This document shows, piece after piece, positions 53,232 to 63,862 of a stretch of 64,000 bases of DNA. Below the pieces are notes generated by a model that was given only the letters and a program-made list of their open reading frames with translations, was not told where the DNA came from and ran no database searches. Each line of letters begins with the position of its first letter. Position 1 is the stretch's first letter. Position numbers and translations under genes: made by a program. The DNA lies in NCBI GenBank assembly GCA_963678775.2, contig CAXXGR010000008.1, positions 421,402-485,401 on the forward strand, written 5' to 3'. Source of the DNA: JBFHIJ01 sp963678775. Its GTDB lineage: Bacteria; Bacteroidota; Ignavibacteria; Kapaibacteriales; UBA2268.

Positions 53232-55169
53232 TTACTTACTTACAACGAACATATTTGTTAGAGAGCTTCCATTATTAAGCTGGACTACAACATAGTAAGT
53301 TCCGGAGCTAAGATTACTAGTGTCAAATCGTATAAGTCCCGAAACATTCATAGATTTTATCGGCAAAACCGATCCCCCATAGACATCATAAAGAGTACAA
53401 GACTTGATAGCAAGTAATGAGTCAAATACTATATCAATATAGCTTTTAGCCGGCGAAGGATACACTATTAATTTAGAAGTATCAAATAATTCTTCTAATC
53501 CAGTACTTTTGTTTGCCATACTTGGAGTTCCGTATTTATAAGTCGAAACTTTCCAACTTTTGGATAAGGCATTGTCATAGTTAGGATCAATCAAAGAAAG
53601 TGTATAACCTTGTCCATCAGCAATAGTTGGCCATGGAGCTTTATCGTCATAATCTACCATATCAATCAAAACGCCACTTGCATTGTAAAGCCTGATTATT
53701 TCTCCACTACCTGCAAGTCCAAAACCCATATCTCCAATATAATTACTTACTTTAGGATATGAAACAGTGAAATCACTTCCTCGTTCTACTAAAACTAAAT
53801 ATTCGTTATCTTTTAATATAGTTCCTGTTGGCAGGATGAAGTTATAAGTATCGTCAGAATATGTAAAATGCCAATTACTTAAGTCAACATCTCGTCCAGA
53901 ATTATTATAGAGTTCTACCCAGTCTCCGGAAACCAATATATCATCCTGGTTGCAATATATTTCGTTGATTACTATGTTAGCTGATATCTGATTAGTAGGG
54001 TAAGCTCCCATATCTGCTCTGGTTCCATCTTTATCTTTCTCAGAGGTAGGATCTCCGGCATCAATAGCAGGTGAATTAGCAAGTAAGCTATAATTTCTAT
54101 TTTTATCATCTCTAAACATAGGATTTACTTTTATATTCCCTGTGCCATTGTGTAATTCTATATTGGAAAGAGAATAATTTAAATCAATTTTGGAGTTATT
54201 ATCATTCAGGATATCATTTTCATTGTTAAAGAATATGACATTTGATATTTTAACCTTAGTCGCACCAAGTCCCAAAGCATTATATGTAGTAACAGCAGTT
54301 TCGCAGTTGAGGATATCTAAATTGGAGACCTCTATAGTGCTTGCATCTTTAATTGCAACTCCATATTTCGCACCTTCTACTATAGTATAGTTTATCTGAA
54401 TTCCGGTGGAAGGGGTATTCCCGAAATTCCCTACAGTAATTGCCTTGTCTGTAATTTTAGACAAATGGCAATTTGATATTGTGACATTTTCTGCGCCATT
54501 CAAATCAATACCATCATCTTTCGAATCATATATTGAGCAATTCCTAATATTCCCGGAAGACTTATCATGATACTCAATTGCATCATTAATTTTAGAAAAA
54601 CAAGTCTCTTCTACGTTTCCGTTAGAATTTTTATAGATAATTCCTTCTCCGGAATAATTCCCCAAGAACTCGCAATTATAGTAATTCACCAAAGCTCCTG
54701 ACTCAGCAGTTATTATTTGAGATTGAAAAAAAGGAATCATTATTGCAAAAATACAATTATTGAAGTCTACGGATGCATCGTTTATTGTAATACTACAATT
54801 CTCAAATTGTATATTCGATAAATTAATATGTCTGGAATTTGCAAAGTTAATATCAAAACTAATATCATGATTTTTAGGGATTATCGAAATATAGTGTCCC
54901 AAAAGTGTTTTAATCTCACCCAAAACATGTATTCTATGCTGCCCTGTAACAACTATCTCAGTTTCAGACTCAATAGTTAAAATAACATTTGGATTTATTG
55001 TAACGTCACTCTCAATTCTATATGGGCCACCTTCTTTGGTCAAAGTCATATCTTCAGTTATTTTGCCAGTCAGTTGTTGAAAACCATTGATAGTACTATC
55101 TGCATAAGAACAAATAAAATTTATAAGTAACACATTCAGCAACAATAAGGACAACCTAAATATATTCAT
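53232..55169 (-). CDS. T9SS-exported beta-helix / lamin-tail protein without CotH (copy 2)
   Basis: This 645-residue protein has a signal peptide (MNIFRLSLLLLNVLLINFICSYA) that leads straight into TITEDMTLTKEGGPYRIESDVTINPN, the beta-helix part. From there its sequence tracks copy 3 (gene at 55267) almost residue by residue, including DSKDDGIDLNGAENV, YTIVEGAKYGVAIKDAST and SNVIFFNNENDILNDNNSKI, then a GDPTSEKDKDGTRADMGA motif, lamin tail and sorting domain (IVYPSPAKSYIDIVF). The CotH and FN3 parts are missing. So it is a recent duplicate of copy 3 from which ~480 residues were lost, with a new signal peptide joined in frame. Confidence 0.85.
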   Translation of the reverse strand: MNIFRLSLLLLNVLLINFICSYADSTINGFQQLTGKITEDMTLTKEGGPYRIESDVTINPNVILTIESETEIVVTGQHRIHVLGEIKTLLGHYISIIPKNHDISFDINFANSRHINLSNIQFENCSITINDASVDFNNCIFAIMIPFFQSQIITAESGALVNYYNCEFLGNYSGEGIIYKNSNGNVEETCFSKINDAIEYHDKSSGNIRNCSIYDSKDDGIDLNGAENVTISNCHLSKITDKAITVGNFGNTPSTGIQINYTIVEGAKYGVAIKDASTIEVSNLDILNCETAVTTYNALGLGATKVKISNVIFFNNENDILNDNNSKIDLNYSLSNIELHNGTGNIKVNPMFRDDKNRNYSLLANSPAIDAGDPTSEKDKDGTRADMGAYPTNQISANIVINEIYCNQDDILVSGDWVELYNNSGRDVDLSNWHFTYSDDTYNFILPTGTILKDNEYLVLVERGSDFTVSYPKVSNYIGDMGFGLAGSGEIIRLYNASGVLIDMVDYDDKAPWPTIADGQGYTLSLIDPNYDNALSKSWKVSTYKYGTPSMANKSTGLEELFDTSKLIVYPSPAKSYIDIVFDSLLAIKSCTLYDVYGGSVLPIKSMNVSGLIRFDTSNLSSGTYYVVVQLNNGSSLTNMFVVSK

Positions 55170-55227
55170 ATTTCTGTTTTAGTATTTGTTTTATACTTCA
55201 TCAATTGGTCTAAAAACAAATAAACGA

Positions 55228-55257
55228 AAAGAGACAAGTTGCATTACTTGCCTCTTT
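55228..55257 (-). terminator. Terminator after copy 3
   Basis: AAAGAGACAAGT (55228-55239) pairs with ACTTGCCTCTTT (55246-55257) with one G-U pair; on the minus strand a TTTTC run follows. Confidence 0.8.
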
Positions 55258-55266
55258 CAAAATATT

Positions 55267-58200
55267 CTACTTGCTTATAATAAACCGGCTCTTTAGAGAG
55301 CTATCATCATTTAGTCTAACTATGAAATAGTAAGAGCCTGAGCAAAGATTACTTACATCAAACCTAATCTTACCATCACTAATTTTAGCATTCTTTTGTA
55401 GAATTGAATTACCAAATATATCATATAAATGATATGATTCTACATTGCTTGAAGAATTATATTCTACAGTAAGATAATTATTAGCAGGCAGAGGATATAC
55501 TTTAAAGCTTGGCACCTCAGGAGGATTTCCATAAACATTTGTGTCTGTATTAGACTTACCCGGAGTTCCGTATAGTTGCTCAGAAGCTTCCCAACTTTCA
55601 GGGAGTGCATTGTCAAAATTAGGATCAATCAAAGAAAGAGTATATCCATCACCATCTGCAGCAGCAGGCCAAGGATCTTTATCGTCATACTCTACCATAT
55701 CAATCAAAACGCCACTTGCATTGTAAAGTCTGATTAGCTCTCCGCCTCCGGCTAACCCAAATCCCATATTTCCAATATAATTGCTTACTTTAGGATATGA
55801 AACAGTGAAATCACTTCCTGTTTCAACAAGTACTAAATATTCTTTATCTTTTAAAACAGTTCCCTTAGGCAAAACGAATTTATGAGTATCGTCAGAATCT
55901 GAAAAATACCAGTCACTTAAATCAATATCCTGATCAGAATTATTATATAGTTCTACCCAGTCTCCGGACACCAAAATATCATCTTGGTTGTAATGTATTT
56001 CATTTATTACGATATTAGCTGATAACTGATTAAAAGGAAACGCTCCCATGTCTGCTCTGGTTCCATCTTTATCTTTATCAGAAGTAGGGTCTCCGGCATC
56101 TATAGCAGGTGAATTTGCAAGTAGTCTATAATTTTTATTTAAATAGTCACTGAACATAGGATCTGCCTTTATATTACCTGTACCGGTGTATTCTTCTTTA
56201 TTGGAAAGAGAATAATTTAAAGTAATTTTGGAGTTATTATCATTCAGGATATCATTTTCATTATTAAATAATATGACATTTGATATTTTAACCTTAGTTG
56301 GACCAAGTCCCAAAGCATTATAGGTAGAAAAAGCAGTTTCGCAGTTGATGATGTCTAAATTAGAGACCTCTACAGTACTTGCGTCTTTGATTGCAACTCC
56401 ATATTTAGCACCTTCGACTATAGTATAACTTATTTCAATTCCGGTGGATGGAGTATTCTCTAAGTGACCTATAGAAATTGCTTTGTCATTAATTTTAGCT
56501 AAGTGACAATTTGCAATAATGACATTTTCTGCACCATTCAAATCAATACCATCATCTTTCGAATCATATATTGAGCAATTGATAATGTTTCCACCAGACT
56601 TATCATGATACTCAATTGCATCATTAATTTTAGAAAAAGTAGTCTCTTCTATGTTTCCGTTAGAATTTTTATAGATGATACCTTCTCCTGAATAATTCCC
56701 CAAAAACTCGCAATTATAGTAATTCACCTGAGCTCCTGATTCTGCACTAATAATTTGGGAATTAAACACAGGATCGCTTATTACAAATCTACAAGTATTA
56801 AAATCTAAAGTTGCATCTGCAATTTTAATTCTACAATTCTCAAACTGTATATTTGATATATTAATATGCTTGGAATTTGCAAAGTTAATATCGAAACTAA
56901 TCTCATGATTTTTAGGTAGTATCGATATAAAATTTCCAACAAGTGTTTTAATCTCACCCAAAATATTTATAGTGTATTGACCTGCAACAACTATCACAGT
57001 TTCAGGCTCGATATTTAATATTGTATTTGGATTTATTGTAACATCGCATTCAATACTGTAAGGGCCACCTTCTTTGGTGAGAGTCATATCTTCGTTTATT
57101 TCGCAAGGTAATTTTGTAGTAGTATGGTAAGTAAAGAAATTATGATCATCTGTACCTATTCTTTCTTTGCCATCTGCTTCGGCTACCACCATAAAGTAAT
57201 AAGTTTCCCCATCTTCCAAATTTTTAAATGTATAATGGGTGTCCTTGATATTATCTATTATCAGTGCATTCCCATCTACTATATTTCTTTCTGTATGCAA
57301 ATATAATTTATAACTTACTTCTCCCAGCGGTGAAGTAGAAGCTTCCCAGTTAACAGTATATTCATCATAGACATCTTTTGGAGTGGTAAAAACTTCAAAT
57401 GGCTCCGGCTCTTTGTTAAACATATCGTTCAAGATATTAATTCTTTCTTTGAAGTATTTTTTAAAATTACCCAATGCCTTTTCCCAGTCTTCCATGCCTT
57501 CTATTTGGTCTGTGTCATCCATCAATACATAATCCTGAATATCAGCTTTCAAACTATCTAAAATAGGAGAAAGATTATCTTCGTTCATTACAGTGTTGCT
57601 GATTTCCTGAACTCTGGCTTTGACATCAGCAAATACTTCATCATTGATAAAGCACTTTTCAATCAAAGGGTTATCCTCTCTGATAGGATGCGATGTATAA
57701 GTATAGTCTTTACCATAGCCCTGATGGCTAAATGTTTTATCCATATCCCAAGGCATATATATCCATTTACCTGTACCATTTATATCATGATATAGATAAT
57801 AATTATGGTAATATGTGGATGCGTTGGAAATCAGAATATTTACTGCTACTATATCTATTATATTTTTATAGTCAAAATTATTCTGAAGAAAACGTTTAAA
57901 ATCGCTACTCGGCACAGTATTCGCGGAATCTCTTAGTGCAAATAAATCATCAAATGAGTTGTTTGTATTAGTTTTCTTTTCCCAATGAAGGTCGCATTGG
58001 TCACTTCTAGACAGAGAAGCTCCATCAAGAGTTGCTTTGTATAAATTTCCATTTACATCCATGTCACGAGCTTCCAAGTACTGTTCATCTACATTTTCAA
58101 TGCGCAGATACAAGCCATAAAACTTATTATTAACATATAAAGCTGCATGCTCAATATCAATAACAGGCACACCAACTTCCCTGAAAACACGTGCAGAGAG

Positions 58201-58536
58201 ATATGAACTAGTGTAAGTTACATCCAAATACTCTGCATTAAAGTTTAGTTTCTCTCTGCCATTAGCAAAAGCATCGCCGTTAAATTTTACTTTAAGTGAT
58301 TTTTTAGGGTCTAGCCTAGAGCCATCACCTCTTATTCTCATTTCTACATCAGTCCAAGTTTGACCATTATACTCTAAAGTAATAGGTATATAAATATCCT
58401 CTTCGGGATTATTATATATTTGCTGCAAATCGATTGGGTCGCAAGTAATGTAATACTTTTTAACGCTTGCAAAAGTAGTAGAGTAAGCTAATATGGAAAG
58501 CAAAAGAGTAACAAATATTCTATTCATAGCACTCAT
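55267..58536 (-). CDS. T9SS-exported CotH-kinase / beta-helix / lamin-tail protein (copy 3)
   Basis: The 1089-residue chain has the same domain order as copy 1: signal peptide (MNRIFVTLLLSILAYSTTFA), CotH (MRIRGDGSRLDPKKSLKVKFNGD, GLYLRIENVDEQYLEARDM, LYKATLDGASL, YMPWDMDKTFSHQGYG), FN3 (about 390-480), beta-helix (ITEDMTLT-like start NEDMTLTKEGGPYSIECD), GDPTSDKDKDGTRADMGA, lamin tail (NEIHYNQDDILVSGDWVELYNNSDQDIDLSDWYFSDSDD) and T9SS domain (FKVYPLPANNYLTVEY). The beta-helix, lamin-tail and sorting part are close to copy 2; the CotH part is close to copy 1. It carries the complete architecture and is the likely source of copy 2. Confidence 0.88.
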   Translation of the reverse strand: MSAMNRIFVTLLLSILAYSTTFASVKKYYITCDPIDLQQIYNNPEEDIYIPITLEYNGQTWTDVEMRIRGDGSRLDPKKSLKVKFNGDAFANGREKLNFNAEYLDVTYTSSYLSARVFREVGVPVIDIEHAALYVNNKFYGLYLRIENVDEQYLEARDMDVNGNLYKATLDGASLSRSDQCDLHWEKKTNTNNSFDDLFALRDSANTVPSSDFKRFLQNNFDYKNIIDIVAVNILISNASTYYHNYYLYHDINGTGKWIYMPWDMDKTFSHQGYGKDYTYTSHPIREDNPLIEKCFINDEVFADVKARVQEISNTVMNEDNLSPILDSLKADIQDYVLMDDTDQIEGMEDWEKALGNFKKYFKERINILNDMFNKEPEPFEVFTTPKDVYDEYTVNWEASTSPLGEVSYKLYLHTERNIVDGNALIIDNIKDTHYTFKNLEDGETYYFMVVAEADGKERIGTDDHNFFTYHTTTKLPCEINEDMTLTKEGGPYSIECDVTINPNTILNIEPETVIVVAGQYTINILGEIKTLVGNFISILPKNHEISFDINFANSKHINISNIQFENCRIKIADATLDFNTCRFVISDPVFNSQIISAESGAQVNYYNCEFLGNYSGEGIIYKNSNGNIEETTFSKINDAIEYHDKSGGNIINCSIYDSKDDGIDLNGAENVIIANCHLAKINDKAISIGHLENTPSTGIEISYTIVEGAKYGVAIKDASTVEVSNLDIINCETAFSTYNALGLGPTKVKISNVILFNNENDILNDNNSKITLNYSLSNKEEYTGTGNIKADPMFSDYLNKNYRLLANSPAIDAGDPTSDKDKDGTRADMGAFPFNQLSANIVINEIHYNQDDILVSGDWVELYNNSDQDIDLSDWYFSDSDDTHKFVLPKGTVLKDKEYLVLVETGSDFTVSYPKVSNYIGNMGFGLAGGGELIRLYNASGVLIDMVEYDDKDPWPAAADGDGYTLSLIDPNFDNALPESWEASEQLYGTPGKSNTDTNVYGNPPEVPSFKVYPLPANNYLTVEYNSSSNVESYHLYDIFGNSILQKNAKISDGKIRFDVSNLCSGSYYFIVRLNDDSSLKSRFIISK

Positions 58537-58590
58537 ATAAATTAGTTTGTCAAATATAAATGGATAGACACCTCTATTAATAAAAAGTCT

Positions 58591-61500
58591 CTACCTAATA
58601 ATAACAAAAGGTTTTACTTCGTAGTAATCTTTTGTTTCAAAATATAGGAAATATACACCCTGAGAAATTTCTGAGACGTCTAGCTGCAAACTATATTCCC
58701 CCGCATTGTACTTTGCGTTGTATAATTCTTTTATAGTTTTACCACTATAATCGCAAACTCTGACTTTGATATTTTTATTTCTATGTATCACAAAATATAT
58801 ATTCAATATATCATCTGCCGGGTTGGATAAACATTTTTAAGTAAATATCTTGTATCCGAATCGAAATAAATATTGCTTCTGTTTGGAGTGGGTACCCGAG
58901 CTTTAATCCATTCCGGCATACCATCCCCATTTCTTGCAAATGATTCGTCCGAGTCAGCATCTATATAATAAACACTATCACATATATAGTTTTGTAACGG
59001 ATTAGTAAGTATTACGTAGCCACTGTCGCCAGACAGCTTAAAATCTATGTGCATTTTGCCCTGCTCTTCATCTTTATCAGCCCAAAATAGCAAATATCCA
59101 TTTGGCTCTATAACTATTCCATCGGGAATTTCCATTTATCCAACTCTTCTAACTCATCTGATAAAAAATATCCTGACAAATCTACTTCAAAAGTATTCGG
59201 ATTATATAGCTCAATCAGTCATCATATTCGCCTTTTTCATCAGCCAATGTAGAATCATTTTTAGGCATGTATTCGTTAATATATATTTTAACTAAATTTT
59301 CCATACCTTTATTGCTTGCATTATAAGTAATTGATAGTAAAGGTCATCCACTGATTAGAGATATTGTCTAACTCAGCAAAACAATTATTTACCGGTAGAG
59401 CTGGAAAACTACTTCATCTGCTACTACTTCATCATTTGCATAAATCAGTTTAATTTTACCCGCCGCTGGAGTGACGTCGAAATCAATATTATGAGTTGTA
59501 GCACTAAGAGTTTTATCAAACGAAAAGACTCTGTACGAATTTGCTTTTACAACCGAATTTATTGGAAAGTTTGAAAGTTTTAAGAGAACCCGACTGCTCT
59601 ATTTCCAGTTTGAAATCTGTTAAATCTATATCGATATCATTAGAATTGTGAAATTCAATCCAATTTTGATATTTCCCAGATTGAGTTTCTACAGCGCTAA
59701 TATTATTTGTCATTATCTCATTAATAGTAATTCCTTCAGGTATTTCACACCCGAGATTTCATCAAGCTGGCTCACTTACTAATTCTGCTCTTTTTACAAA
59801 ATATTCTTTCAATGTATTATATCATTTTCAAATACATCATTATTCGCATGACTATATTTGTTAAAATCTTTATTTACATCCTCTCTAATGTAATTTGCTG
59901 TAGAATCTATTTTACGATTAATTTGTTCCGGTAAACATTTATCAAAAGCTAATTGCTTTACTGTAGCTATGAAAAGATATTTGTATTTAGGAATTTGTAA
60001 TATTTATCAAAAATATTAAATACACATCCATAAGCATCAGCGTGTTCTTTTGTGTAAAACAGAATATGTTGTTTACTATTTATCAAAGCAAAGTTGTTGT
60101 CGTAAGTCAAAAATCGCCACTTCTTATCTTCAAACTCATAAATTAAGATGTAATTTGATACATTGGTCACTATCAGCAAGATAATTTATAGTTGCTCTTG
60201 TTTTAATAAAATCGCTAACATAAAACATATCGTCGATTTTATCTTCAAGCACTTCAACTGAAGCAGTATCTATAAAAGTAATAATTCATCCAACAAGAAA
60301 AACCCACCCTCATAGTTATTTGTATCTCAAAGGATATCTCATATTGGTCATAAAATTCTTTTGGTTTTGTATTGGAACTTGTTCCTTTAAAAACAGCTGC
60401 AGAATCAATATCATATTTTTCTAAATATTCATTATCTTCCTGTTCTTTAAGTAGATACACTCCCATGTATTTATCATTCACAAACAAATTTATATACTTA
60501 TAACCCAATTCAAACTCAACTTCTTCCTTAAGAATTTCGTGGAAAAGACTCTCTCTAATCAAAGAAGGATCAAATATCAGCGACAAGAAATTCAACTTTT
60601 CTGTATCTTCATATTCATTGTCATCATTAAATTTTACACGCCAACTTTTTTTATGAAAAGCTCTGGTACTTTTACCTCTTAATCTTACCATTGCGTCCAT
60701 ATTATTATGACCATCAGAAAAAAGACAATCTTTATATTCATCCGCATATTTATTTTCTAATATAGATTCTAAATCTTCTTCATCCACATAAATATTAAAA
60801 GCCGGAATAATTGTCTCGTTTTTAGAAATATTATTTACATGATATTCATCAGACATGTCACTCTCATTCCATAAAAATCAGTTACAGAAAATCTATAGGT
60901 AGAGGCAGATTCTTCTAACATATCATCAATAAAAGTTTGAGAAAATACTTCGGAGTTTATTTTTATGAAATTGTTATTTTCTTTCTTATAGATATTATAA
61001 TAAGCTATCTCATCATGCAACTCTCTAAAGAATATAGCATTAGCACCATAGCTGGGAATTATATCAAAGTTTTCAGGTCCTTCCGGTAATCTAAGTCCTT
61101 AGCACTATAGCACCTGATAGCAGTTAAAATACTACGCCCCTTTGCTTGAAGGAAGTTTATATTCAAAGTACCATCTTTTACATCTACCAATCTTCTTATT
61201 TGAATAATCTTTCCAGATCCACATAGTTTTACATATCTAGATTTTCAATAAGCGTATCTGACTCTGCTACGATACTAAAAACTCGCTCGCCAGCAACTTG
61301 GTGTACAGGTTCATACATATAAAGATATAAAAAGTATTTTCCATCAGGCACATCTATCCTATATTCATCTACGCCAAAGATACTAGTTCTAAATAATTTA
61401 TCCGAGTGTACAAGATTTCCCAAATTTATAATCTGAATAGAATCGTATCTGGGAGTATCACCCTATTGAAACATAGCCATATCCAAAACCTTCATCGTAA

Positions 61501-61628
61501 CTAACATCTTTTGAAGATACTATATTATCATAGCTTGTCATACCTTCATCAGATCCACAATTTATATTAAGCTCAAAGGCGCTTATTGGCTGAGTTAATA
61601 GCATTAAAACTAGTAGCAAATATCTCAT
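58591..61628 (-). pseudogene. Malectin-CotH-lamin tail-T9SS protein broken by many frameshifts (copy 4)
   Basis: Fragments in different frames form one gene. From ATG 61628: signal peptide MRYLLLVLMLLTQPISA, then INCGSDE and FGYGYVS, then LVHSDKLFRTSIFGVDEYRIDVPDGKYFLYLYMYEP and GERVFSIVAE, a malectin-like carbohydrate-binding domain. CotH follows (MVRLRGKSTRAFHKKSWRVKFND, KYMGVYLLKEQEDNEYLEKYD, 60254-60856), then a lamin tail (WIEFHNSNDIDIDLTDFKLE, IEPNGYLLFWADKDEEQGKMHIDFKLSGDSGY, 58803-59713) and a T9SS domain (58591-58830). Adding one base at CCAACCCGG near 58827 restores VYPNPADDILNIYF, and one A near 59133 joins DKWK to IPDGIVIEP. Whether these are real or errors is unresolved. Confidence 0.75.
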
Positions 61629-61717
61629 GTCCGTTCCAAATAAAGTAGTTAATTGTTAGTATTGAATATTGTTTTATCTTATATACATATAAAGTAATTA
61701 TATAGTTCAAATAAAAA

Positions 61718-61748
61718 AACCGCTCAGACAAATAATGCTTGAACGGTT
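61718..61748 (-). terminator. Terminator after the POT transporter gene
   Basis: AACCGCTCA (61718-61726) pairs with TGAACGGTT (61740-61748) with one wobble pair; a T7 run follows on the minus strand. Confidence 0.75.
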
Positions 61749-61764
61749 CAAAAATACTAAACTT

Positions 61765-63307
61765 TTAGTTTACCTTAGCTATCTTTTCAAGCCACTTAAG
61801 CATAAATATCATAGTAAACATTGAAATCAAGCAAGCTACCACGAACACTGACCAAGTCATCCAAATTGGAACTGATTCATATAAAACTGCACCAATAATA
61901 ACAATTGGTTACCAACTGCAGTAGCACCAAGCCAACCACCTTGCATTAAACCTTGATACTGAGGAGGAGCTACTTTAGATACAAAAGAAATACCTAAAGG
62001 AGAGATAAACAACTCAGCTACTGTTAAAATAAAATATGTTCCTATAAGAAGGAAAGGTGTAACTTTTGCCGCATTATCAAGAGGACACCACCTTGAGCAG
62101 GATCAATTGTTTCAAATGCAGGAACACCTAAAGAACACAAGCACCATAACAACATAAGCCATAGCAGCAATAAACATACCTATAGCAATTTTTTAGGAGT
62201 AGAAGGTTCCATTCCTTTCGCGTTGAGCCAACCAAATATTGCCATTACTATAGGAGTTAAAAATACAATAAATATAGGATTTATTGACTGGAATATCTCA
62301 GCACCTTCAATAGTTACAAATCCTAAATTAATTGCAATAGAACTCAAATCCGTATAGTTTTTAGCAAACATAGTCAAAGTCAATCCATTCTGGTGGAATG
62401 AGAACCAGAAGAAAATAACAACACCAAATACAGCTAATAGAGCCATATACGTTGTTTCACTTCTTGAGGATCCATGTCTGGAGTTACATTCTTACCATCT
62501 CTTCAGAGTCTTCGTTTTTCTTTACATTAGGGAATCTATTCTTATTTACAAGATAGATAGTTCAGAGATTGCCATTGCAACAATTGCAGCACCAAAAGCA
62601 TAATGGAAACCAGTATTGAAGACATTCAAATACTCTTTGCAAACACTGTCATATCTGTAATAGGATTAGCCCCATTTGAACTGACGCCATCAAGTTTTTG
62701 TACATTTCAAGAGCTTCGTACTCAAACCACCGAAAGTGTTTGGTGACAAAGTGCAGGTAAATCTGCGCTATATTCAAATCCATGATCACCTAAGTACCAG
62801 TACGAATACCAATAGCAATGAAGGAGCAACATTGCGCCTACGTTAATAAACATATAGAATAATGAAAAACCGGAATCTCTTTTTGCGCCATATTCTTCAT
62901 TATCATACATTTGTCCTACAAGTGCTTGAAGGTTACCTTTAAAAGGCCATTACCGAAGGCAATTGTAAATAAACCAAAACAAGTTAAGATCAAATATAAA
63001 GTTTGATCAGGGACTGGAGTAGGAGTTGGAATAGCTATTATCAAATAACCCAACGCCATAACAAGCAAACCAACAAATATAGTTCCTTTGTAATTTCTTA
63101 ACTTATCAGCAATAACACCACCAACAAAAGCTAAGATATAGGATAGAAAAATAAAAGATGGAATAATTAAGACCTGCGTCAGTACCATCTAGGCCAAATT
63201 TGCCTGTAAAAATAGCACTAAAATTGCCATCATTACATAAAAACCAAAACGCTCACCCATATTGGCAAGAGAAGCGGCTACCAGCCCTTCGGATGTCCTT
63301 TTAACAT
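61765..63307 (-). pseudogene. POT/PTR-family proton-dependent oligopeptide transporter, multiply frameshifted
   Basis: Fragments in order read as one POT transporter: MLKGHPKG|LVAASLANMGERFGFYVMMAILVLFLQA from ATG 63307 (preceded by AGGAC), IIPSFIFLSYILAFVGGVIADKLRNYKGTIFVGLLVMALGYLIIA (62916-63188), DSGFSLFYMFINVGA (62722-62910) and MALLAVFGVVIFFWFSFHQNGLTLTMFAKNYT...FLTPIVMAIFGWLNAKGMEPSTPKK (62180-62446), ending WLEKIAKVN at 61765. Inserting one G at AAGGGCTGG near 63283 and one A at GCAAATTTGG near 63200 restores GHPKGL and QAKFGLDG, both family motifs. The many one-base gaps point to sequence error; a decayed gene is the alternative. It would import di- and tripeptides. Confidence 0.85.
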
Positions 63308-63630
63308 TTGACGTCCTTTGATTTAGTTAAACAATAATATAATAATTAGGATATTTACTATTTAGGACATAAGTAAAGTCAATGTAAACAAGTAAGTTTA
63401 ATCATTTCATTGAAATTACACAAATAACTGCTAAAGATACGACGAATTTGTTGAAATAAAAAAGATTTAGTAGAAATATTTTCAACATTTTAAACTAAAA
63501 TAGCTATAGGATTTTGTAGGTGAGAAACCAGAAGAAATTAAAAAAAACACCCCCAAAACAAACATTAAGAGTATTTAAACCAAAAAAAGCCCGCATAACA
63601 AGTATACGAGCTTTTCTCAAAAAAACAAAT
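63308..63630. other. Gap between the POT gene start and the 5S rRNA gene
   Basis: AT-rich. It contains the rRNA operon terminator (63582-63612) and must hold the transporter promoter. No gene seen. Confidence 0.6.
63582..63612 (-). terminator. Terminator of the rRNA operon
   Basis: On the minus strand AGCTCGTATA pairs with TTATGCGGGCT with G-U pairs, followed by a T7 run. It is about 20 nt after the 5S gene. Confidence 0.8.
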
Positions 63631-63743
63631 CCGGCAGCGACCTACTCTTCACGCAGTCACCCACAGCAGTACCATCGGCGCAACAGGTCTTAACTACTCT
63701 GTTCGGAAAGGGAAGAGGTGTAGCCCTGTGCCATAGCCACCGG
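63631..63743 (-). rRNA. rrf: 5S ribosomal RNA
   Basis: The minus strand reads CCGGTGGCTATGGCACAGGG...CCGAACAGAGTAGTTAAGACC...GATGGTACTGC...GCTGCCGG, the conserved 5S sequence; the two ends (CCGGTGGC and GCTGCCGG) form the terminal helix. About 113 nt. The ends are set by the helix and may be 1-3 nt off. Confidence 0.96.
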
Positions 63744-63862
63744 AAAAAAGGATTTATGTAAGGTGATAAATATCTGGTAAAATAATCAATATTATATAGA
63801 GCTAGTGATTTTAATTGTTATAGTCTAAAGAGATTGGTATAACAACTCAAAACTAAAATTAG

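Noticed and set aside
58591..63307. Several independent small membrane and secreted proteins
   Set aside because: The fragments join in order into two known families (CotH/lamin-tail and POT) once single bases are restored.
63744..63862. tRNA between 5S and 23S rRNA
   Set aside because: No T-loop or cloverleaf pattern is seen in the 119 nt.
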